The notes: a model not told the origin generated them from the letters alone. DNA of 57,131 nt from Longimicrobium sp. (GCF_035474595.1 NZ_DATIND010000146.1:1-57131), one strand, 5' to 3'. Shown: positions 20,231-29,626, counted from the first letter of the stretch. Numbers and translations: made by a program.

Positions 20231-21142
20231 ATGGAATTACGGATTCAAGGCGTATCCAAGACCTATCCCAACGGCGTGCAGGCGCTGAACGATGTGACGC
20301 TCACGATTCCGGCGGGGATGTACGGCTTGCTCGGCCCCAACGGCGCCGGCAAGTCCACGCTGATGCGCATCCTGGCCACGCTGCAGGAGCCGGACGAGGG
20401 CAGCATCCGCCTGGGCGACCTGGACGTCGTGCGGCAGAAGGACCTGGTGCGGCAGACGCTGGGCTACCTGCCGCAGGAGTTCGGCGTCTACCCCAGGGTG
20501 AGCGCGGAGGAGCTGCTCGAGCACTTCGCGCGGCTGAAGGGCATCGCCGAGAGGAAGGCGCGCAGGGAGGTCGTCGAGGCGCTGCTGCGGCAGACGAACC
20601 TGTGGGAGGTGCGCGGGCAGAAGCTGGGCGGCTACTCGGGCGGAATGAAGCAGCGGTTCGGCGTGGCCGTGGCCCTCCTGGGCAATCCGAAGCTCATGAT
20701 CGTGGACGAGCCGACGGCCGGGCTGGACCCGGGCGAGCGGGTGCGCTTCCTGAACCTGCTGAGCGAGCTGGGCGAGAACAGCGTGGTCATCCTCTCCACG
20801 CACATCGTGGAGGACGTCTCCGAGCTGTGCACGCGGATGGCGATCATCGACCGGGGCGAGATCCTGCTGGAGGCCGAGCCGCTCGCCGCGATGGAGGAGA
20901 TGAGAGGGCGGATCTGGCGCCGGGTGATCGAGCGCGCCTCGCTCGCCGAGGTGGAGCGGGAGCACGACGTCATCTCCACCAAGCTGCTCGGGGGCCGCAC
21001 CGTGGTGCACGTCCACGCCGATGCCTCGCCCGGCGCCGGCTTCGAGCCGGTGGAGCCGGACCTCGAGGACGTCTACTTCAGCACCATGGCGGGCCATCAC
21101 GGCCGGCGCCGCGAGCCGGCGGTGCCGGAGGTGGCGCCGTGA
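20231..21142 (+). CDS. ABC transporter ATP-binding protein, 303 aa
   Basis: ATPase subunit that would power the adjacent membrane protein. Walker A is GPNGAGKST (about 37-45), the signature is YSGGMKQR (about 136-143), and Walker B is LMIVDEPTAGLDP (about 155-167). The switch His is in STHIVED. It has the ABC-2 (drug/polysaccharide/Na efflux-like) layout with a C-terminal extension of about 80 residues. A TATGAT at 20151-20156 could be a -10 box, but no good -35 pairs with it. The last bases overlap the GTG start of the permease (GTGA). Confidence 0.95.
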   Translation: MELRIQGVSKTYPNGVQALNDVTLTIPAGMYGLLGPNGAGKSTLMRILATLQEPDEGSIRLGDLDVVRQKDLVRQTLGYLPQEFGVYPRVSAEELLEHFARLKGIAERKARREVVEALLRQTNLWEVRGQKLGGYSGGMKQRFGVAVALLGNPKLMIVDEPTAGLDPGERVRFLNLLSELGENSVVILSTHIVEDVSELCTRMAIIDRGEILLEAEPLAAMEEMRGRIWRRVIERASLAEVEREHDVISTKLLGGRTVVHVHADASPGAGFEPVEPDLEDVYFSTMAGHHGRRREPAVPEVAP

Positions 21143-24100
21143 AGTTCCGCGAGATCTTCCGCTTCGAGCTCGCCTACCAGCTGCGCCGCCTCTCCACCTG
21201 GCTCTACTTCACGGCGCTGGGCGTGATCGCCTTCCTGTTCGTCCGCGAAAACGCCCTCTCCGACGCGCTCTACGCCGACTTCTTCCTCAACTCGCCCTTC
21301 ATCATCGCCAGCGTCACGGTGTTCGCCGGGCTGTTCTGGTTCGTGGTGGCCGCGGCGGTGGCCGGCGAGGCGGCGGCGCGCGACATGGAGACGGGGATGC
21401 ATCCCCTCACCTGGACCGCTCCCGTCAGCAAGGCCGCGTACCTGGGCGGACGTTTCCTCGCCGCCTTCGCCCTCAACGCGCTGATCCTGCTGGCCGTGCC
21501 GGCGGGCGTCATGCTCGCCGTGTACGCGCCCGGCGTGGACGCCGCGGTGGTCGGTCCCTTCCGGCCGGCCGCCTACCTCACGGCCTACGGCTTCCTCGCG
21601 CTGCCGAACGCCTTCGTGGGCACGGCCATCCAGTTCGCGTGGGCGGCGCTCGGCCGCCGTGCCATCGCGAGCTACCTGGGGAGCGTGCTCCTCTTCTTCG
21701 TGGCCTACGGGGGGATGTTCTTCACGGCCATCTTCCTGGAGCGGCAGGATCTGGCGGCGCTGCTCGACGTCTTCGGCCACGTGTTCATCACCTCCGACCT
21801 GATCCTGGGGTGGACGCCGATCGAGAAGAGCACGCGCCTGATCCAGCTGCAGGGCCCGCTGCTCTGGAGCCGCCTGGTGTGGCTCGGCGTCGCGCTGGGG
21901 ACGCTCGCGTTCACGTACGCCCGCTTCCGCTTCGCGCACCACACGGCGGGTCCCGGGTCGAGCCGCATCGCGCGGCGGCGGGAGACGCATGCTCCCACGC
22001 CCACGGCCGGCGACGTCGCGAGGACCGCCCCCATCTCCGTCCCGCATGTCCCGCAGACGTTCGACTTCGCGACCCACGCGCGCCTGGCGTTCGCCATCGC
22101 ATGGGACTCGTTCCGCACGATCGCGAAGGGGCGGGGCGGGCTGGTGGTGATGGCCGTGCTCGCGGCCATCGTCGTCCTGGTCCTGCCGGAGAAGATGGAG
22201 GACCTGGGCACGCCGCTGCTCCCCCGGACCGCGCACGTCCTCACCTTCCTGACCACGCCGCTGGCCAATCCCCTCACCCCCTGGCTCGTCATCCCCCTGC
22301 TCATCGTCCTCTGGGCCGGAGAGCTGGTCTGGCGGGAGCGGGATGCGGGGCTGGGCGAGATCACCGACGCGTCGCCGGCGCCGGACTGGGTCCTGTTCCT
22401 GGGCCGCTTCCTGGGGCTCGGCCTCGTCCTCGCCATGTGGATGATGCTGCTGGCGGCGGCCGGGATGCTCGCCCAGGCGCGCATGGGATATCACGACTTC
22501 GAGATCGGGCTGTACCTGCGCGTGCTGCTGGGGCTCCAGCTTCCCGAGTACCTCCTCTTCGCCCTGCTCGCCCTGGTGGTGCAGGGGGTGGTCAACCAGA
22601 AATACGTGGGCCACCTGGCGGCCCTCCTCGTCTACGCGTCCATCCTCTTCGCGTCCAGCCTGGGGATCCATCACGACCTGCTCGTCTACGGGGCCGGGCC
22701 GCGCTGGCGGTACTCGGACATGCGCGGATTCGGGCTGTCGCTGGGGCCGTGGGCGTGGTTCAAGCTCTACTGGGCCGCGTGGGCGCTGCTGCTCGCCGTC
22801 GCGGCCCGGCTGCTCTGGGTGCGGGGGATGGAGGGGGGACTGGGGATGCGGCTGCAGCTGGCGCGCCGCCGCTTCACGCGTCCGGCGGCCTGGACCGCGG
22901 CGGTGGCGGCGGGGCTCATCCTCACGCTGGGCGGCTTCATCTTCTACAACACCAACGTGCTGAACCGGTACTCGACCGCGTCCGACGGCGGGGAGCGGAG
23001 CGCCCGGTACGAGCGGCGCTTCGGGCGGTACGCGAACGTCCCGCAGCCCCGGCTCACGGGGACGCGCCTGCGCGTGGAGATCCATCCCGGGCGGCGCGAG
23101 GCGGAGATCCGCGGCACCTACCAGCTCGTGAACGGCGGCGCGGTCCCCATCGACTCCATCCACGTGGCCACCGCCTGGGGAGTGGAGACGGGGCCGGTGT
23201 CCTTCGACCGGCCGTCGGCGCTCGTCGCCGCCGACGAGGAGCTGGGCCACCGGATCTACGCGCTGAAGACGCCGCTGCAGCCCGGCGACTCGCTGCGGCT
23301 CGGCTTCGTGGTCCACCACCGGTCGCGCGGCTTCCGCACCGCGGGCGCCGACGGCTCGGTGGTGGCGAACGGCACCTGGTTCAAGAACGGCTGGCTCCCC
23401 GCCATCGGCTACCAGCCCGGCCGCGAGCTCTTCAAGCCCGCCGAGCGGCGGGCGCACGGACTCGCTCCGCGCCGCATGTTCCCTCTCCTTGCCGACGTGG
23501 ACGCGGGCCGGGACGTCACCGGCGAAGCGGGCCAGGACCCGGCCGCCACCGGGCGCATCGCCTTCGAGGCGGTGGTGGGCACCGACGCGGACCAGGTCGC
23601 CGTCGCGCCGGGGGCGCTGCGCCGGACGTGGACGGAAGGCGGGCGCCGCTACTTCCACTACGCCACCGATGCCCCCATCGGGAACGAGTACTCCATCTTC
23701 TCCGCGAGGTACGCGGTGCGTGAAGCGCGGTGGAGCCCCGCGGCGGGCGCGGGGCAGGGGGTCGCGATCCGCATCTACCACGATCCGGGGCACACGGCGA
23801 ACCTGGACCGCATCCTCCACAGCGTGCGCGCCTCGCTGGACTCCTACAGCCGGCGGTTCGGCCCGTACCCGTACGGCCAGATCACGCTGGTCGAGAACCC
23901 CGCGCGCGGCATGGGCGCGCATTCGGACGCGGGCGTGATCGACTATGGAGAAGGATGGGCCCTCTACGACCCGCGGATCGATCCCCAAGGGCTGGATTTT
24001 CCCTTCGCGGTGATGGCGCACGAGATGGGGCACCAGTTCGGCGTCCCCTACGCCTTCGCCGAGGGCGCCCCGCTGCTGAGCGAGAGCTTCGCGTGGTACG

Positions 24101-24789
24101 CCGCGATGGGGGTGGTGGAGGATACCTACGGGCGCGAGCACCTGGAGCGGCTCCGGCGGTTCTTCCGGCAGCCGGATCCCATCAAGCCCGTGCGCCAGTC
24201 GGTGCCGCTGCTCCGGGCGATGGATCCGTACGCGGCCTACCGCAAGGGCCCGTTCGCGCTGTTCGCGCTCAGCGAGTACGCCGGCCGGGAGCGGGTGGAC
24301 CTGGCCTTCCGGCGCCTGCGCGGGAAGCATGGATCGGGAGCGCCGCCGCTCCCCACCACCCTGGACCTGTACCGCGAACTGCAGGCGGTCACGCCGGACT
24401 CGCTCCGCCCCCTGCTGCACGACCTGTTCGAGGCGAACACCTTCTGGGACCTGAAGACGGAGCGCGCCACGGCGGCGCGGACCGCGGCGGGCGCCTGGCG
24501 CGTGACGCTGCGCCTGCGGGCGCGCAAGGTGACCGTCGACCCCGCGGGCGTGGAGACGGAGGTGCCGATGGACGAGTGGATACCGGTCGGCGTCTTCGCC
24601 CCCACCGTTGAGCAGGGCGCGGACTTCGGGGAGACGCTGTACCTGCGGAGCCACCGCATCCGCTCCGGCCGGCAGACGATCACGGTGACGGTGCCGCGCA
24701 GGCCGTCCGATGCCGGCATCGACCCCTATCTCCTGCTGATCGACACGGAGCGGTTCGACAACGTCGAGAAGGTGAGGATCGAGAGATGA
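21139..24789 (+). CDS. ABC-2 permease fused to M1-family metallopeptidase, 1216 aa
   Basis: The open frame extends upstream, but the GTG at 21139 overlapping the ATPase stop by 4 bases fits best: it gives the protein start VKFREIFRFELAYQL and a first membrane helix. About twelve hydrophobic helices occur in two blocks (residues about 15-280 and 320-620), as in ABC-2 permeases. The remainder is an M1 gluzincin peptidase with HEMGH at 961-965 and a downstream SES whose Glu982 would be the third zinc ligand. The gap from the second His to this Glu is 16 residues rather than the usual 18 of M1 enzymes, so the ligand assignment is tentative. It would sit in the inner membrane with the peptidase domain probably outside. 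It forms an operon with the ATPase and the DUF2236 protein. Confidence 0.9.
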   Translation: MKFREIFRFELAYQLRRLSTWLYFTALGVIAFLFVRENALSDALYADFFLNSPFIIASVTVFAGLFWFVVAAAVAGEAAARDMETGMHPLTWTAPVSKAAYLGGRFLAAFALNALILLAVPAGVMLAVYAPGVDAAVVGPFRPAAYLTAYGFLALPNAFVGTAIQFAWAALGRRAIASYLGSVLLFFVAYGGMFFTAIFLERQDLAALLDVFGHVFITSDLILGWTPIEKSTRLIQLQGPLLWSRLVWLGVALGTLAFTYARFRFAHHTAGPGSSRIARRRETHAPTPTAGDVARTAPISVPHVPQTFDFATHARLAFAIAWDSFRTIAKGRGGLVVMAVLAAIVVLVLPEKMEDLGTPLLPRTAHVLTFLTTPLANPLTPWLVIPLLIVLWAGELVWRERDAGLGEITDASPAPDWVLFLGRFLGLGLVLAMWMMLLAAAGMLAQARMGYHDFEIGLYLRVLLGLQLPEYLLFALLALVVQGVVNQKYVGHLAALLVYASILFASSLGIHHDLLVYGAGPRWRYSDMRGFGLSLGPWAWFKLYWAAWALLLAVAARLLWVRGMEGGLGMRLQLARRRFTRPAAWTAAVAAGLILTLGGFIFYNTNVLNRYSTASDGGERSARYERRFGRYANVPQPRLTGTRLRVEIHPGRREAEIRGTYQLVNGGAVPIDSIHVATAWGVETGPVSFDRPSALVAADEELGHRIYALKTPLQPGDSLRLGFVVHHRSRGFRTAGADGSVVANGTWFKNGWLPAIGYQPGRELFKPAERRAHGLAPRRMFPLLADVDAGRDVTGEAGQDPAATGRIAFEAVVGTDADQVAVAPGALRRTWTEGGRRYFHYATDAPIGNEYSIFSARYAVREARWSPAAGAGQGVAIRIYHDPGHTANLDRILHSVRASLDSYSRRFGPYPYGQITLVENPARGMGAHSDAGVIDYGEGWALYDPRIDPQGLDFPFAVMAHEMGHQFGVPYAFAEGAPLLSESFAWYAAMGVVEDTYGREHLERLRRFFRQPDPIKPVRQSVPLLRAMDPYAAYRKGPFALFALSEYAGRERVDLAFRRLRGKHGSGAPPLPTTLDLYRELQAVTPDSLRPLLHDLFEANTFWDLKTERATAARTAAGAWRVTLRLRARKVTVDPAGVETEVPMDEWIPVGVFAPTVEQGADFGETLYLRSHRIRSGRQTITVTVPRRPSDAGIDPYLLLIDTERFDNVEKVRIER

Positions 24790-25751
24790 GCGTGCTCATG
24801 ACCCGTACATCCACGCCGGTCGGCGCCCGATCCGGCAGCGTGCGCGGCGACGCCTGTCTTCTGGAAGCGCCTGTCAGTGGCGGTGCCGTGGCTGATTTCG
24901 TCGACCAGAGCTCCATCGTGCGGAGGATCTGGGGAGATGGAGACATGGTGCTCCTGGTCTTCGCCGGCTCCGCCGCCGAGTTCGCGCTCAACCGCGCGGT
25001 CGACTGGCTGTTCTTCACCGGGAAGCTGCCGGGCGATCCCATCGGCCGGCTCTTCTCCACGGCCAGCTATGCGCAGGGGATCGTCTTCGCCGACGCAGCG
25101 ACGGCCGCGCGCACGCTCGGTCGAATCCGGGCGGTCCACCAGGCCGTCGAGCGCCAGCGAGGCCGGCACATCCCGGACTGGGCCCACCGCGACGTGCTCT
25201 ACATGCTCATCGACTACTCCGAGCGAGCGCACGAGATGTTCGCGCGGCCCCTGAGCGCGGACGAGCGGCGCGAGCTCTACGACGTGTTCTACCGCGTAGG
25301 CACCGGCCTCGGCATCCCCGATCTCCCGCCGGCGTACGACGAATGGAGGGCCGATCGCGAGCTCCACCTGCGCCGCGATCTGGTGCATGGCGAGGGCACC
25401 GAAGCGTTGTACGCCCAGTACCGGAAGCACCTCGGCCCCTGGCGGTACCATCTCCTGCTGCGGCTCCAGGCGATCCTGACGCCCGGGCATGTGCGGGGCC
25501 TGCTGCGGCTGAAGCGTGCGGAGTGGCTGCGCCCTCTGCTTCGCTTCTATCCAGTGCTGGTCCGCGCCGGACTGCGCTCGATCATCCAGCGGCTGCTCAT
25601 GCCACCGGCGTATCTCGCCGCCGTGCGGGCCCTGGATCAACCCGCGGCAAGCCTTCCGGAGCCGCGCACCTCCCCGGCGGGTGACGCTCGGCGGGCGGAT
25701 GCGCAGGATGGTCGGCACCGCGGCGGTCGAGACTGCTGTGCCGATGGATGA
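24786..25751 (+). CDS. Oxygenase MpaB family protein (DUF2236), 321 aa
   Basis: The start overlaps the permease stop by 4 bases. Residues about 40-280 follow the DUF2236 pattern: SSIVRRIWGDGDMVLLVFAG, then D-P-x-G-R-L, an invariant-type His in VHQAV, YMLIDYSERAHEMF and GIPDLPPAYDEW. The family is related to latex-clearing protein and MpaB, helical haem-binding proteins, some of which oxidise polyisoprene or hydrophobic substrates. The C-terminal 35 residues are Ala/Arg/Asp-rich and look disordered. What it oxidises, and why it lies with an ABC exporter, is unknown. Confidence 0.8.
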   Translation: MSVLMTRTSTPVGARSGSVRGDACLLEAPVSGGAVADFVDQSSIVRRIWGDGDMVLLVFAGSAAEFALNRAVDWLFFTGKLPGDPIGRLFSTASYAQGIVFADAATAARTLGRIRAVHQAVERQRGRHIPDWAHRDVLYMLIDYSERAHEMFARPLSADERRELYDVFYRVGTGLGIPDLPPAYDEWRADRELHLRRDLVHGEGTEALYAQYRKHLGPWRYHLLLRLQAILTPGHVRGLLRLKRAEWLRPLLRFYPVLVRAGLRSIIQRLLMPPAYLAAVRALDQPAASLPEPRTSPAGDARRADAQDGRHRGGRDCCADG

Positions 25752-25828
25752 TCGGGCGGGCGGGCGGGAACTCGGCGTGCACGGGTGTTATTTGCGCGCT
25801 TATCGGGAACCGGTCTACTTAGACGGCA

Positions 25829-25835
25829 GTTAGGC
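25829..25835 (+). other. Possible attI-like or orphan attC end (GTTAGGC)
   Basis: An exact GTTAGGC lies 78 bases after the DUF2236 gene, preceded by AGACGGCA, without the paired left half seen in the attC sites downstream. It could be the left boundary of the cassette array: a remnant attI, or the R' end of an eroded attC. The motif is only 7 bases, so chance is possible. Confidence 0.35.
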
Positions 25836-26109
25836 GCCGCCGGACCAAGCTTCGGTGCGGCGCACTCGGCGCGGCGACAGACTCTCGTGCGCGGTGCTCC
25901 CGGCCGGGGCATCCGTGCTGAGAGTCACCGCCGCGCACCAGGCGATCGACTCGCTTCGGCGAGCTCAGGTGCGGCGCGGCTGTATCGTGCGAGCCGCTTT
26001 CGAACGGAACGTCCAGGCGCGCCACGCCGGTGCGCACCAGTTCCGCGGCCCGTCGGCGCCACCACCATCGGCGCGCCTTTCCGCTTCAGTGCTTGCCGGG
26101 CCCGGCGCC
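25836..26109. other. First cassette interval without a recognisable gene
   Basis: About 275 bases between the GTTAGGC at 25829 and the first attC. It is GC-rich, and the open frames on either strand give low-complexity Arg/Ala-rich translations with no ribosome binding site. It may be an ORF-less cassette or decayed sequence. Confidence 0.4.
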
Positions 26110-26204
26110 GCCTAACAATCGGCTGCAGGGGATGCGGGGCCATTGATGTTTTCGCGGCTGAGGCTCTGAGCGGCCCCGCACCCCTGACCCTTGATCCGTT
26201 AGGC
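26110..26204 (+). other. attC site a (intact)
   Basis: 95 bases. R'' GCCTAAC (26110-26116) and R' GTTAGGC (26198-26204) are exact complements. The arms GGGGATGCGGGGC and GCCCCGCACCCC pair, leaving one A unpaired. AATCGGCTG and ACCCTTGATCC form the unpaired central spacer. Confidence 0.9.
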
Positions 26205-26269
26205 CGCCACCACGGCCCCTGATAATTCTCCCGCTCCCTCTTCCCACGACTCTGCGCCCCCGCGCCGCT

Positions 26270-27330
26270 ATGAGCATGCCGAGCCTCCAAGACCTCTGGG
26301 GTTTCGCTCAGGACCTCGGAATAGATGTGTCCAAGGACAGCCTCAAGTACCTCATCGGAGCAGGCGCGGCCTGGCCCCTCAGAGCCGGCACTCGGTGGTG
26401 TGAGAAGCTAGACCGAGATCGCACCGTGACGATCTGGTTTGATTCCTGGTTGCACCAGTACGACGATAGCCCCGCGGTTGCTCTGCTGCAGACTTTGGTT
26501 CAGTAGCTGGATTTGGGCGAAGAGGGAAAGAAGATCATTCTTACCATTGCCACGGCGCTTAGCGGGGCGTTGATGAAGAAGCTTACAGGACTTGCGGTGA
26601 AGATATCAAGGAATTACTCGCTCAGTATGAGGAGGAGCAGTTCCAAACTCGTGAAGTTCGAACACGGCTTCGTGACTACTTTCAACAGTTAGCTCGAACC
26701 GCCACGGCGGGAGGCACACGTCGACTCATCTTCTTCATCGACGACCTTGATAGGCGCAGCGCAGAAACCACGCTGTCCATGATGGAAGCGCTGAAGCTCT
26801 ATTTGAACCTTCCAGGATTCGTGTACTTCCTCGGCGTTGATCGCTCTGCGTTGGAACGAAGCATCTCGCATCGTTATGGAGATGGGGCTGTCGCCGAGAT
26901 TCAGTACTTGGACAAGATTGTGCACTTCCGTTCACTGTTCCGCCGACCACACCGGAAGCTATGAGCCAGTATGTATCATCCTTGCTTTCCGAACCCTTGC
27001 GGCCGTGTCGCGATATCCTGATACAAGGGCTTGGGGACAATCCGCGTCGCGCAAAGCGTTTCGTCAACACGCTCGCATTGAATCACGAACTCGCGAGAGA
27101 AGCCAACATCACCAACTACGATGTTTCGAAACTAGCAGAGAAAGATCCAAGTCATCAAGGCAGTGCGGGAGATTACGTCGTTGGGACTGAAGGAGGCGAA
27201 AGACTTGGTGGGTGGCGCCCCGCAGCGCGTCGGTAGATTTCATAGGGACCTCGCGAAGGAAGTAGTTGCCAAGCTCGAAGAGCTAGGTGCAAGAGTGAGG
27301 ATGGAGATTGCCGGGGTGCCGAAGCAGTGA
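26270..27330 (+). pseudogene. Broken KAP-family P-loop NTPase ending in a bL12-like C-terminal domain
   Basis: Frame 1 opens at the ATG at 26270 and stops at 26504-26506. It contains IWFDSWLHQYDDSPAVALLQ, typical of KAP NTPases just after Walker A, but the Walker A loop itself is absent. The frame then shifts near 26595 to give RRLIFFIDDLDRRSAETT (Walker B/KAP motif), PGFVYFLGVDRSALERSI and YLDKIVHF. It shifts again near 26945 to FTVPPTTPEAMSQYV and PRRAKRFVN, and once more near 27140 to [20 protein letters not shown], the start of a ribosomal protein bL12 C-terminal domain that runs to the TGA at 27328-27330. With three frameshifts, one nonsense codon and no Walker A, it is almost certainly non-functional. 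The low GC content supports transfer as a cassette. In defence and membrane systems KAP ATPases often have partner domains; the role here is unknown. Confidence 0.8.
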
Positions 27331-27389
27331 AGAACTCCGAGAGCACATGCTTGATGCCTCCCCGTCGGGTGGAGAATTGGCTAGTAGCG

Positions 27390-27484
27390 GCCTAACAATC
27401 GGCTGCAGGGGATGCGGGGCGGTCCACGATTTCGCCAACGAAAGTCTTGCGCGCCCCGCACCCCTGACCCTTGAGGCGTTAGGC
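27390..27484 (+). other. attC site b (intact)
   Basis: 95 bases, GCCTAAC at 27390-27396 and GTTAGGC at 27478-27484, with the same arms and unpaired A as site a. It closes the KAP cassette and opens the lipoprotein cassette. Confidence 0.9.
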
Positions 27485-27499
27485 CGCTGGGCAACTATC

Positions 27500-27539
27500 G
27501 CGGCAGCCGCAGGTGATCCCTCCTGCGCTGCCGTGTGTT
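27500..27539. repeat. Post-attC leader repeat, copy 1
   Basis: GCGGCAGCCGCAGGTGATC followed by CCTCC and a degenerate return arm. The same segment occurs just after attC sites c and g, at a similar distance from the R' end. Confidence 0.7.
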
Positions 27540-27579
27540 CATACTGGTCCGCTCAGGCGGCGAGCCGCCGTTGCGAGAG

Positions 27580-27607
27580 TTGACAACACATTTAAGACTC
27601 ATAATAG
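27580..27607 (+). promoter_or_regulatory. Candidate sigma-70-type promoter inside the lipoprotein cassette
   Basis: TTGACA at 27580-27585, 16-base spacer, TAATAG at 27602-27607, about 60 bases before the lipoprotein start. It suggests the cassette carries its own promoter. Confidence 0.5.
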
Positions 27608-27667
27608 TACCATGGTTGACTTCTGTCCCGCCGTAATTTTTTCACCATTTTCGTATGGATGGTCATC

Positions 27668-28207
27668 ATGCAAAACAAGCTACTGCCCGTCTCATTGCTT
27701 GTGTCTACTGTCTTTCTATGCGGCTGCCAGATAGAAGGTTTTCACAAGCTAGAGCGATACGGAAATCCCGACCGCGGGTGGTACCAGGTTTCGATGGATA
27801 ATGTTGCTTGGAGCATGTTTGTCAACTCTTCCAACTATGGAAGCACTATCTCCGACCTTCACCGCTTTTCGAACCCTACGATCCGTACCTTGGGCGATAG
27901 AACGTACATCGAAGACCTTAGTGGCACAGCCCAGATGGAGCATAGCTACGACAATTATACGTGCTCACCTGATCCTGTTTATTCGCGCTATATGATCTGT
28001 GATTACTACGTGGTCGGCACGGATAGGTATCAGCCGGGATGGAGTATCAAATGGACGGTCGAGTTGGATCCTGACATGCAGATGCTCTCCTCGAACCATC
28101 ACAGCACGCAGATCGTGGGGGGCCGGCAGCGGTATATCTGGTATTTCGACGGCAACATCGTATCCTCCTTCAACATCCACTTTAGGGTCCGAACGCCAAT
28201 CGCCTGA
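27668..28207 (+). CDS. Cassette-encoded lipoprotein, 179 aa
   Basis: I do not recognise the family. ATG at 27668 is preferred over the ATG at 27659 because GGATGG lies 5 bases before it and it gives a compact signal peptide, MQNKLLPVSLLVSTVFLCGC, with lipobox L-C-G-C and lipidation at the second Cys. The mature part has many Tyr, Ser and Asn and short beta-strands ending near FNIHFRVRTPIA, so it is probably a small beta-rich domain on the cell envelope. GC content is clearly lower than in the host genes. It is the only gene between attC b and c, the usual one-gene-per-cassette arrangement. Confidence 0.75.
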   Translation: MQNKLLPVSLLVSTVFLCGCQIEGFHKLERYGNPDRGWYQVSMDNVAWSMFVNSSNYGSTISDLHRFSNPTIRTLGDRTYIEDLSGTAQMEHSYDNYTCSPDPVYSRYMICDYYVVGTDRYQPGWSIKWTVELDPDMQMLSSNHHSTQIVGGRQRYIWYFDGNIVSSFNIHFRVRTPIA

Positions 28208-28226
28208 TCGGCCACAAGTAGCTGCA

Positions 28227-28323
28227 GCCTAACAATTGGTTCTAGGGGACGCGGGGCCGTCCATGATTCCGTGGACGAAAGCTCTGCGCCGGCCCCGCAC
28301 CCCGGCTCCTTGTGTCGTTAGGC
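28227..28323 (+). other. attC site c (intact ends)
   Basis: 97 bases, GCCTAAC at 28227-28233 and GTTAGGC at 28317-28323. The inner sequence diverges from a and b (TTGGTTCTAGGGGACGCGGGG), but the arms still pair. Confidence 0.85.
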
Positions 28324-28338
28324 CGCTGGTCAAATCTT

Positions 28339-28360
28339 GCGGCAGCCGCAGGTGATCTCC
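28339..28360. repeat. Post-attC leader repeat, copy 2 (partial)
   Basis: GCGGCAGCCGCAGGTGATC, identical to the left part of copies 1 and 3, 15 bases after the R' end of site c; the return arm is missing. Confidence 0.65.
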
Positions 28361-28390
28361 TCACGGTACACTCACCTACTGGAGGCGACC

Positions 28391-29521
28391 ATGAGCTCAG
28401 TTCGTGAAAGAGTCGAGATCTTCTGGGCTACTGACCTCCCTAAACCTGCGCAGCGAGCGCTTGAAAGCGGTTTGTTAACGGACGCGTTGCCGCGGCTCAC
28501 CTCCTGTACTGACGGGTTTGTTGAACTTGAATTACTAGGTCATGACTTTAACCCCGATATACGTCGGAACCTCGAGGAAAAACTTGGTGAGATTGCATCA
28601 GCTTCGCGGGCCTATCAAGTGCAGCAAAATGCAGAGTCGGCCGCCGCTGTCAGTGAAGCCCTGACTCGAATCGAGCTACTTCTTCATCTAACTTTCATGG
28701 GTGCTGTCCAAACATACACGGGGAAAATTACTCCCTTGCTTACAAAGCAAGCGGAGCTCGAGGAAAGTGTTACGCGCCTCCGCGAAGCAACGGAAACGGC
28801 GGTTGAGCGGGCGGCAGAGTCAGTGACTCAAACTGGTACGGGCTTTAGGGACGCCATCGAGCGACTGAGGACTCAAGCCCAGGAATTCTTGAACGAACAA
28901 CAAACCGCACGAGATCATGAGATCGGGACGCTTCATCGCTTTGCAGATGAGGAGCGCCAGAGATGGCGCTCGGAGACAGAGACCTTTCAGGCTCGGAGAG
29001 CCGAGCTTGAATCGGCCTTGAAGGAGGTTGAGGAGCGGTTAGGCTTAGTTCGCCAAGGACCCGCCGCAGCTGCGTATCAATTGGCTTCCGATCACGAACG
29101 TCGCGCAGCTGACTTTCTTCGCTATGTTGCTCTCGGACTAATGCTCATTGTCGCGGGTTTCGTCGCATACTCGCTTCAAGATGCAAGACACCCACTTGCC
29201 TGGACCGAGATAGCCCTCCGGTTTGGACTCGCCTTCACACTTCTTATTCCGGCAGGCTACGCATCTCGTGAAGCTGCACGGCACCGAGATCGTTCGGAGG
29301 ATTACCGACTTCGCGGCTTGGGGGTGCTCGCTGTTCAGAACTATATCCATGATATGCCAAAGGACGACGCCGTTGGCCTAAAGAAATCCCTTGCGAAGCG
29401 CCTGCTTGGTGCGATCTCGCCACTCAAACCAGATTCGATGGGCGGCGGCACTGCGGATGTCATTCGCCTAATCCGCGAGGCAGCACGTGCACTCCAAGCA
29501 CGTGAGAAGGCGGCAAAATGA
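28391..29521 (+). CDS. Cassette-encoded coiled-coil membrane protein, 376 aa
   Basis: Start ATG at 28391 with GGAGG at 28381-28385. Residues about 60-240 are rich in Glu, Gln, Arg and Ala with heptad-like spacing and look like a long coiled coil. Two hydrophobic helices follow at about 248-266 (YVALGLMLIVAGFVAYSL) and about 280-297 (FGLAFTLLIPAGYA), joined by a short loop. A C-terminal cytoplasmic segment ends in Arg/Lys/Ala. No enzyme motif is visible. This layout, a coiled-coil sensor plus a two-helix hairpin, is common in membrane-associated defence or stress proteins, but that is only a resemblance. Codon use is less GC-rich than in the host. Confidence 0.8.
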   Translation: MSSVRERVEIFWATDLPKPAQRALESGLLTDALPRLTSCTDGFVELELLGHDFNPDIRRNLEEKLGEIASASRAYQVQQNAESAAAVSEALTRIELLLHLTFMGAVQTYTGKITPLLTKQAELEESVTRLREATETAVERAAESVTQTGTGFRDAIERLRTQAQEFLNEQQTARDHEIGTLHRFADEERQRWRSETETFQARRAELESALKEVEERLGLVRQGPAAAAYQLASDHERRAADFLRYVALGLMLIVAGFVAYSLQDARHPLAWTEIALRFGLAFTLLIPAGYASREAARHRDRSEDYRLRGLGVLAVQNYIHDMPKDDAVGLKKSLAKRLLGAISPLKPDSMGGGTADVIRLIREAARALQAREKAAK

Positions 29522-29626
29522 GGGGCAACCCTCGTGTCCCGGTTTAACCCTGCATCAAGCGACGTATGCGTGGCGCGACTGTGTTATTCGTTCGCGCTTT
29601 CCTCCACTATCGCTGAACCGTACGCG

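Noticed and set aside
25855-26115. 86-codon open frame in the first cassette interval
   Set aside because: Low-complexity Arg/Ala translation, no ribosome binding site, and it ends at the attC boundary by chance.
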